DNA of 64,000 nt, taken from NCBI RefSeq assembly GCF_009831765.1, contig NZ_WSSB01000005.1, positions 186,001 through 250,000 of the forward strand, read 5' to 3'. Every line of letters starts with the position of its first letter. Positions within the stretch are counted from its first letter, which is position 1. This DNA comes from Craterilacuibacter sinensis. GTDB taxonomy: Bacteria > Pseudomonadota > Gammaproteobacteria > Burkholderiales > Chromobacteriaceae. Shown here piece after piece: positions 59,090 through 64,000 of the stretch. The translations under genes and the position numbers were made by a program. The notes beneath the pieces are model-generated. The model was not told the DNA's origin. It did not search any database and saw only the letters and a list, made by a program, of their open reading frames with translations.

Positions 59090-60145
59090 TTAAATGTTTG
59101 CCGGCAGCTGGCCGGTGGTGGCGGGCTGTTGCTGGGTGGAGCAGTGCAGGCTGCCGCCGCCTATGCTGATGGTCGGCACCGGCAGTAGCTTGACTTGGCG
59201 GCCGGGAAAGGCCAGGCTGAAAGCCTTGTGTGCCGCCTCATCTTCGGCCACGCCAAAGGCGGTGGCAATCACCGCGCCGTTCACCAGAATATAGTTGGCA
59301 TAGCAGTCGCAGTAGCGCTCGGAGCCAAAACGCTTGCTGACGATGGGCGAGGGCAGTTCCAATAGTTCGAAACGGCGGCCACGGCTATCGTGCGCCAATT
59401 CCAGTGCGCGGCGGTTTTCCTGCATGATTTTGAAATAGTCGCCCTGATCCTGCTTAGCCGACTGCAGCAGGATACGGCCCGGGGCAATAAAAGAGGCAAT
59501 GCCGTCTATATGGCCATTGGTCTCGACTTCATCCGGGTTGCCTGGCAGCCAGATGATCTGAGTGACCCCCAGCATGCGCTTTAGCTCGTTCTCTATTTCC
59601 GGTCTGCTCATATGCGGGTTGCGGTTGGGATGCAGCAAACAGCTTTCGGTGGTCAATAGGCTGCCTTGGCCATCCACATAAAAAGAGCCGCCTTCCAGTA
59701 CCATCTCCGAATTGAACAGTCTGGCGCCGGCATGGCGGGCGATATCCTGTCCCAATTGCTGGCAACCGTCGTATGGCTGGTATTTTTCGCCCCAGGCATT
59801 GAAGCGGAACACGGCGGCACCCAGTTGCCCCTGCGCGCCTTGTAAAAAGATGGGCCCGCAGTCGCGTACCCAGTTATCTTCGGCGGCCACCGGGAGGACG
59901 GTGACCGTGTTGCCGCATAGCGCTTGGGCATGTGCTGCTTGGCTGTGGTGGGCGGTGACAATGCAGCGCTGAAAGCGGGCAATGGTGCGGGCCACAAGTG
60001 CGAACTCGGCACAGACTTGCGCGTAATGGCTAGCCCAGAGTTCTTCGCGGTTTTCCAGTACAGGCCAGCCCAGATAGCTGGCCTGTTGCGTTTCCCACTC
60101 TGCCGGCATGCGGTAGCCCTGGCTTAGGGCATCAAAACGACTCAT
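59090..60145 (-). CDS. aguA: Agmatine deiminase AguA
   Basis: 351 residues, cytoplasmic (no signal). MPAEWETQQASYLGWPVLEN, DNWVRDCGPIFL, EGGSFYVDG, NGHIDGIASF and the nucleophilic cysteine in GGGSLHCSTQQQP. Converts agmatine to N-carbamoylputrescine plus ammonia. First gene of the operon, transcribed away from the LysR gene, with AGGAGGAC before ATG. Confidence 0.95.
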   Translation of the reverse strand: MSRFDALSQGYRMPAEWETQQASYLGWPVLENREELWASHYAQVCAEFALVARTIARFQRCIVTAHHSQAAHAQALCGNTVTVLPVAAEDNWVRDCGPIFLQGAQGQLGAAVFRFNAWGEKYQPYDGCQQLGQDIARHAGARLFNSEMVLEGGSFYVDGQGSLLTTESCLLHPNRNPHMSRPEIENELKRMLGVTQIIWLPGNPDEVETNGHIDGIASFIAPGRILLQSAKQDQGDYFKIMQENRRALELAHDSRGRRFELLELPSPIVSKRFGSERYCDCYANYILVNGAVIATAFGVAEDEAAHKAFSLAFPGRQVKLLPVPTISIGGGSLHCSTQQQPATTGQLPANI

Positions 60146-60167
60146 ACGTCCTCCTTGCTGTTTGATG

Positions 60168-60191
60168 CAAGTATGCGTCGGCTTATACTTG
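60168..60191. promoter_or_regulatory. Inverted repeat in the aguA/lysR divergent region
   Basis: CAAGTAT-N10-ATACTTG, perfect 7-bp arms (60168-60174, 60185-60191), between the divergent starts at 60145 and 60242. Position and form suit the LysR-type regulator encoded next to it. Confidence 0.55.
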
Positions 60192-60241
60192 ATGAAAATT
60201 GATGTTTATTGTGCCTATTGAACAGATTTTCTCATCTATCT

Positions 60242-61132
60242 ATGCAACGACTTCCCTCGCTTAAACTGCTGACCGGCTTCGAGGCTGCTGCCCGTCTGGG
60301 TAATTTTTCGCGTGCCGCCGACGAGCTTTGCCTTTCGCCATCTGCCATTAGTCACCAGATACAGGAGCTGGAAGCCCAGCTCTGCCAGCCTTTATTTCGC
60401 CGTGTCGGGCGCGGCGTGGAACTGACGGTCGCGGGCGAGGTATTGCTGGGCAGCGTGCAGCGCTCGCTGGGTACATTGCGTAGTGGTCTGGGGCGGATCG
60501 CTAGTTATCTGGACCCAGGCTTGGTGGTGCTGGTATGTCCGGCATCACTGGTGCATGGCTGGTTGCAGCCACGGCTGTTTGCATTGCAAACGCAGTTCCC
60601 TGGCTTATGTCCCTTGCTGGTGACGGATGAGTCGGTGCGTTATGTCGACGAAGTCGATGTCGATATCACCATAGGCGAACGGCCTTTGCAGCAGGCCGGT
60701 CTGGAGGAAGTGCCGTTTTTGCAGGACGAGTGGGTGATGGTGGCCAATGCTGCGCTGGCACAGCGTCTGGCTCCGCTGCCGCAGGCAGCGCACCACCAGC
60801 ATGCCGGACTGATCTGTCTGGAGGAAAGTTTTACCCGTGATGCTACCGCCAGCCTGTTTCGCGAGCAGCTCGCACCTTTTCGAAAATTGGCAATCTACGA
60901 CGATGCACGCTTGTTGCTGGACGGTGCCTTGCGCGGCGCGGGTGTCGCCTGCGTGCCGCATCTTTTGGCCGAAGACAGTATCCGTGGCGGTCAGCTTGCC
61001 ATCCTGCCTGATTATCCGCGCCTGCCCGGTACAGTCTGGTGGCTGTCCCGGCTGGCGGGGGCGCCAAGATCTGCGCTGGTGGGCGAGATGTTTGCGTGGC
61101 TGTTGCAGCAGGGAGGGGCGCGCATGCCGTAA
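60242..61132 (+). CDS. LysR-family transcriptional regulator (GcvA-like)
   Basis: 296 residues. The helix-turn-helix is FEAAARLGNFSRAADELCLS followed by PSAISHQIQELE, of the GcvA/AmpR-like group. The substrate-binding half runs from about residue 90. Divergent from aguA, so it probably controls the agmatine operon; the inducer could be agmatine or a product. ATG at 60242 has no Shine-Dalgarno; an upstream TTG start is possible but not conserved. Confidence 0.88.
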   Translation: MQRLPSLKLLTGFEAAARLGNFSRAADELCLSPSAISHQIQELEAQLCQPLFRRVGRGVELTVAGEVLLGSVQRSLGTLRSGLGRIASYLDPGLVVLVCPASLVHGWLQPRLFALQTQFPGLCPLLVTDESVRYVDEVDVDITIGERPLQQAGLEEVPFLQDEWVMVANAALAQRLAPLPQAAHHQHAGLICLEESFTRDATASLFREQLAPFRKLAIYDDARLLLDGALRGAGVACVPHLLAEDSIRGGQLAILPDYPRLPGTVWWLSRLAGAPRSALVGEMFAWLLQQGGARMP

Positions 61133-61152
61133 GCGCGCCCTGTTTCTGAGTC

Positions 61153-62349
61153 TTACCAGTTGCTCTCGCGCTCGGGGGTAGCGCTGATTTTATGGATGGA
61201 CAGGTCGGCGCCGTTAAATTCTTCTTCTTCCGTCAAACGAATACCGACCGTGTTTTTCAGCAGGCCGTAGACGATCAGGCCGCCGCCAAAACCGACGCTA
61301 ATGCCGAGCAAGGTTCCGGCCAGTTGCGACATCAGGCTGACGCCGCCGCTGCCGCCTAAGGCTTCCAGTCCGAACAGGCCGGCTGCGATGCCGCCCCAGG
61401 CGCCGCACAGGCCATGCAGCGGCCACACGCCCAGTACGTCATCGATTTTCCAGCGGTTCTGCGTCAGGGTGAAGAGCCAGACAAACAGTGCGCCTGCGAT
61501 GGTGCCAACTGCCAGAGCGCCCAAGGGGTGCATTACATCCGAGCCTGCGCATACCGCCACGAGTCCGGCCAGCGGGCCGTTATGGATAAAGCCCGGGTCA
61601 TCCTTGCCCAGCCACATTGCCGCCAGCGTGCCGCCGACCATGGCCATCAGCGAATTGATGGCGACCAGACCGGAAATGCCTTCTATCTTTTGCGCGCTCA
61701 TGACATTAAAGCCGAACCAGCCGACGATCAGTATCCAGGCGCCTAGCGCCAAAAACGGAATGGAGGACGGTGGGTGCGCCGAGATACGGCCATCCTTGCC
61801 GTAGCGGCCACGACGCGGGCCCAGTAGCAAAATGGCGGCCAGCGCGATCCAGCCGCCGACGGCATGCACGACCACCGAGCCGGCAAAGTCATGAAACGGT
61901 GCACCAAAAGCGCGGGTCAAACCGTCCTGAATGCCGAAGTGGCCATTCCAGGCGATGCCTTCGAACAGGGGGTAGACCAGACCGACCAGCAAGAAAGTGG
62001 CCGCCGTTTGCGGGTGGAAGCGGGCGCGTTCGGCGATGCCGCCCGAGATAATGGCCGGAATGGCGGCGGCGAAGGTCAGCAAAAAGAAGAACTTGACCAG
62101 CTCCACGCCATGGTTGGCCGATAGCGTCTTGGCCGAGGAGAAAAAGTCTACGCCGTAAGCGAGGCTGTACCCGACGAAAAAATAGGCGATGGCCGATACG
62201 GCAAAGTCGGTAAGGATCTTGACCAGGGCATTGACCTGGTTTTTTTTGCGCACCGTGCCCAGTTCGAGAAAGGCAAAGCCTGCGTGCATGGCCAGTATCA
62301 TCACCGCGCCCAGGAGCAGGAATAGGGTATTTTCAGCACTTCCGGTCAT
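61153..62349 (-). CDS. amtB: Ammonium transporter
   Basis: 398 residues, 11 predicted transmembrane helices. FAFLELGTVRKKNQVNALVK, FHDFAGSVVVHAVGGWIALA with the first pore histidine, and GVWPLHGLCGAWGGIAAGLF with the second are the Amt family hallmarks. There is no signal peptide and the N-terminus is short. No glnK lies next to it. Controlled by the sigma54 promoter at 62386-62401. Confidence 0.95.
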   Translation of the reverse strand: MTGSAENTLFLLLGAVMILAMHAGFAFLELGTVRKKNQVNALVKILTDFAVSAIAYFFVGYSLAYGVDFFSSAKTLSANHGVELVKFFFLLTFAAAIPAIISGGIAERARFHPQTAATFLLVGLVYPLFEGIAWNGHFGIQDGLTRAFGAPFHDFAGSVVVHAVGGWIALAAILLLGPRRGRYGKDGRISAHPPSSIPFLALGAWILIVGWFGFNVMSAQKIEGISGLVAINSLMAMVGGTLAAMWLGKDDPGFIHNGPLAGLVAVCAGSDVMHPLGALAVGTIAGALFVWLFTLTQNRWKIDDVLGVWPLHGLCGAWGGIAAGLFGLEALGGSGGVSLMSQLAGTLLGISVGFGGGLIVYGLLKNTVGIRLTEEEEFNGADLSIHKISATPERESNW

Positions 62350-62385
62350 GGCATTCCCTTATATGTTTTGGTTTGCCACGGTTTA

Positions 62386-62401
62386 TGCAAAATAAGTGCC
62401 A
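62386..62401 (-). promoter_or_regulatory. Sigma54 promoter of amtB
   Basis: Read on the minus strand TGGCACTTATTTTGCA, a complete match to TGGCAC-N5-TTGCA. Ammonium transporters are commonly NtrC/RpoN controlled. Confidence 0.85.
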
Positions 62402-62417
62402 ACTTGGTGCAGTGCTA

Positions 62418-62432
62418 GCGCCGCTCTGGTGC
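62418..62432. promoter_or_regulatory. Candidate NtrC-binding site upstream of amtB
   Basis: GCGCC-N5-GGTGC, one base off the NtrC dyad GCACC-N5-GGTGC. A second dyad-like element, CAATG-cccgt-CATTG followed by GGTGC, lies just upstream (about 62437-62456). Confidence 0.4.
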
Positions 62433-62495
62433 GTTTGCAATGCCCGTCATTGGTGCGTGAAGCAGCTTGGCTGCACCATATAAGTGAATGTGCGC

Positions 62496-62969
62496 TCAGG
62501 CTAAGGGTAGATTAAGCGTTTCCTTGATTTCTTCCATCACCACATAGCTTTTCGATTCATTGGCCGCCGGCAGTTTAAGCAGGATGTCGCCCAGCAGCTT
62601 GCGGTATTGCGACATATCGGCGATACGGGCCTTGATCAGATAGTCGAAGTCGCCGGACACCAGATGGCAGTCGAGAATTTCGGGGATTTTCTGCACATCG
62701 CGGCGAAAGGCATCGAAGATATCGCCCGATTTGCTGGAGAGTTTTATTTCGACGAAAACCAGCAATCCAGCACCCAGCAGGGCCGGATTGAGGCGGGTGT
62801 AGTAGCCGCAGATGACGCCTTCGCGCTCCATGCGCTTGACGCGCTCGCTGCATGGCGTGGTGGACAGGCCGACTTTGTCCGCAAGTTCGGTCATGGCGAT
62901 GCGTGCATTGCCCTGCAGTTCGCGCAGGATCTTTTTATCGGTTTTATCCAGAGTGCCGGTCTTGTTCAT
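62496..62969 (-). CDS. Lrp/AsnC-family transcriptional regulator
   Basis: 157 residues. N-terminal helix-turn-helix LDKTDKKILRELQGNARIAM followed by TELADKVGLSTTPCSERVKR; C-terminal RAM amino-acid-binding domain with VSGDFDYLIKARIADMSQYR. Divergent from dadA, so a DadR/Lrp-like role in controlling alanine catabolism is probable. Start ATG at 62969 with AGAGAAAG upstream. Confidence 0.92.
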   Translation of the reverse strand: MNKTGTLDKTDKKILRELQGNARIAMTELADKVGLSTTPCSERVKRMEREGVICGYYTRLNPALLGAGLLVFVEIKLSSKSGDIFDAFRRDVQKIPEILDCHLVSGDFDYLIKARIADMSQYRKLLGDILLKLPAANESKSYVVMEEIKETLNLPLA

Positions 62970-63053
62970 GCTTTCTCTTTTTTCTATGTGTTTGCATTAA
63001 TTTGTCACTTATTTTGCCTGATTCTTTGGTGAAAAAAACTGGCTAAGCCTCAA

Positions 63054-63059
63054 TATACT
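63054..63059 (+). promoter_or_regulatory. Candidate -10 element of dadA
   Basis: TATACT, 50 bases before the dadA ATG. The -35 position (GAAAAA) is poor, fitting a promoter that needs the Lrp-type activator encoded divergently. Confidence 0.35.
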
Positions 63060-63109
63060 ACGCCAAATCACTAAATGGAGACTCGGCCATCGCAGCCGTG
63101 GGAGAAAAG

Positions 63110-64000
63110 ATGAAAGTCGTCGTACTGGGTGGCGGTGTGGTAGGAATTTCGAGTGCATGGTATCTGGCCAAGGCCGGCTGCGAGGTGACGGTGCTGGAGC
63201 GCCAGAGCGGTGTGGCGCTGGAAACCAGTTTCGGCAATGCCGGCCAGATTTCTCCCGGCTATGCCGCGCCATGGGCTGCGCCCGGTATTCCGCAAAAAGC
63301 CGCCAAGTGGCTGTTGCAGCGCCATGCGCCGCTGGCCATTCGCCCGGACGGCTCGCTGTATCAGTTGCAGTGGATGGCCAGGATGCTCGCCAACTGCAAC
63401 CCCAAGGCTTACAACCTGAACAAGAGCCGCATGATGCGCCTCGCCGAATACAGTCGCGACAAGATCCGCGAACTGCGCGCCGAGACCGGTCTGGCTTATG
63501 AAGGACGTCAGGGTGGCACCTTGCAGCTATTCCGCTCCCAGGCGCAGGTCGATGCGATGGGCAAGGATATCGAGGTGCTGGAAGAGTGCGGCGTTGCCTA
63601 TCAGGTGCTGGGGCGCGATGAGCTGGCCAGCGTCGAGCCGGCGCTCGCGCGGGTCAAGCACAAGCTTACTGGCGGTCTGCGCCTGCCTAACGACGAAACC
63701 GGAGACTGCCAGCTGTTCACCTCGCGTCTGGCCGAAATGTGTGTCGATGCCGGTGTGCGTTTCGTGTTCGATGTGGCTATCGAGCGCATCGAAGAGGCTA
63801 ACGGCAAGGTGTCGGGCATCGTGGCAGGGGGCGAGCGTTATGTGGCTGACCACTATGTGGTGGCGCTGGGCAGTTATTCGCGCGACTTGCTGCAAAGCCT
63901 GAAGATCGATATCCCGGTCTACCCGGTCAAGGGCTATTCGCTGACGGTGCCTATCGTCAATGCCGATGCTGCACCGGTATCGACCATACTCGATGAGACT
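63110..64000 (+). CDS. dadA: D-amino acid dehydrogenase small subunit DadA, 3' end outside window
   Basis: First 297 codons of a FAD-dependent dehydrogenase. The FAD motif [20 protein letters not shown] opens the protein. [20 protein letters not shown] is the DadA signature and [19 protein letters not shown] is also characteristic. Oxidises D-alanine and other D-amino acids at the inner membrane, delivering electrons to the respiratory chain. ATG at 63110 with GGAGA upstream. dadX may follow outside the window. Confidence 0.95.
   Translation, partial: MKVVVLGGGVVGISSAWYLAKAGCEVTVLERQSGVALETSFGNAGQISPGYAAPWAAPGIPQKAAKWLLQRHAPLAIRPDGSLYQLQWMARMLANCNPKAYNLNKSRMMRLAEYSRDKIRELRAETGLAYEGRQGGTLQLFRSQAQVDAMGKDIEVLEECGVAYQVLGRDELASVEPALARVKHKLTGGLRLPNDETGDCQLFTSRLAEMCVDAGVRFVFDVAIERIEEANGKVSGIVAGGERYVADHYVVALGSYSRDLLQSLKIDIPVYPVKGYSLTVPIVNADAAPVSTILDET

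Noticed and set aside
1-64000. tRNA, rRNA, CRISPR arrays, transposases, integrases and phage genes
   Set aside because: Looked for T-loop motifs, regularly spaced short repeats and recognisable recombinase proteins; none was found.

Overview
The window comes from a motile Gram-negative betaproteobacterium, most likely of the Neisseriales type. The evidence is the gene order rpoE-rseA-rseB-rseC-glutaredoxin-lepA-lepB-(DUF4845)-rnc-era-recO-pdxJ-acpS-nagZ, the AcnD/PrpF form of the 2-methylcitrate cycle, and a flgB-to-flgL block driven by sigma54 and sigma28 type promoters. Most of the DNA has a fairly high GC content. One stretch (about 23.25-25.08 kb) is conspicuously AT-rich and looks acquired. 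I see no tRNA, rRNA, CRISPR array, insertion sequence or phage gene.

Layout. 0-0.56 kb: start of an aminopeptidase P gene running off the left edge. 0.65-6.4 kb: three chemoreceptors on the minus strand, one with a c-type haem motif and one with an Aer-like topology. 6.5-12.6 kb: minus-strand operon prpB-prpC-acnD-prpF for propionate breakdown. 12.85-15.7 kb: sigma-E envelope stress operon, preceded by a 19-codon upstream ORF overlapping rpoE. 15.8-26.2 kb: translation and RNA housekeeping genes (lepA, lepB, rnc, era, recO, pdxJ, acpS, FKBP, nagZ), interrupted by the AT-rich acyltransferase plus SGNH-esterase pair. 26.3-30.4 kb: a PAS-GGDEF-EAL protein and a Bcr/CflA efflux pump. 31.0-41.6 kb: flgBCDEFGHIJKL. 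41.6-44.3 kb: astE, a crotonase and an alpha/beta hydrolase. 44.8-49.2 kb: putrescine importer potGHI and a PuuB-like oxidase. 49.3-54.5 kb: arsenic operon arsR-arsC-arsD-arsA-arsP-acr3. 55.0-61.1 kb: speA and, on the other strand, aguA, aguB and a Tat-exported second agmatine deiminase, with a LysR regulator. 61.1-64 kb: amtB, an Lrp regulator and the start of dadA.

How the parts work together. Polyamine genes are over-represented: SpeA makes agmatine, AguA and AguB take it to putrescine, PotGHI imports putrescine, and the PuuB-like oxidase may degrade it. Nitrogen themes recur (astE, amtB with a sigma54 promoter, Lrp/dadA). Motility genes follow a sigma54-then-sigma28 hierarchy readable from promoter matches at flgB, flgJ and flgK, and one chemoreceptor also carries a sigma54 match.

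Most unusual items: the ArsP permease whose central loop holds four exact 12-residue repeats each with a Cys-Cys pair; the upstream ORF coupled to rpoE; the exported agmatine deiminase with a 19-residue ORF just before it; the AT-rich O-acyl transferase/esterase cassette; and the haem-motif chemoreceptor. All assignments rest on reading the sequence; no database search was run.
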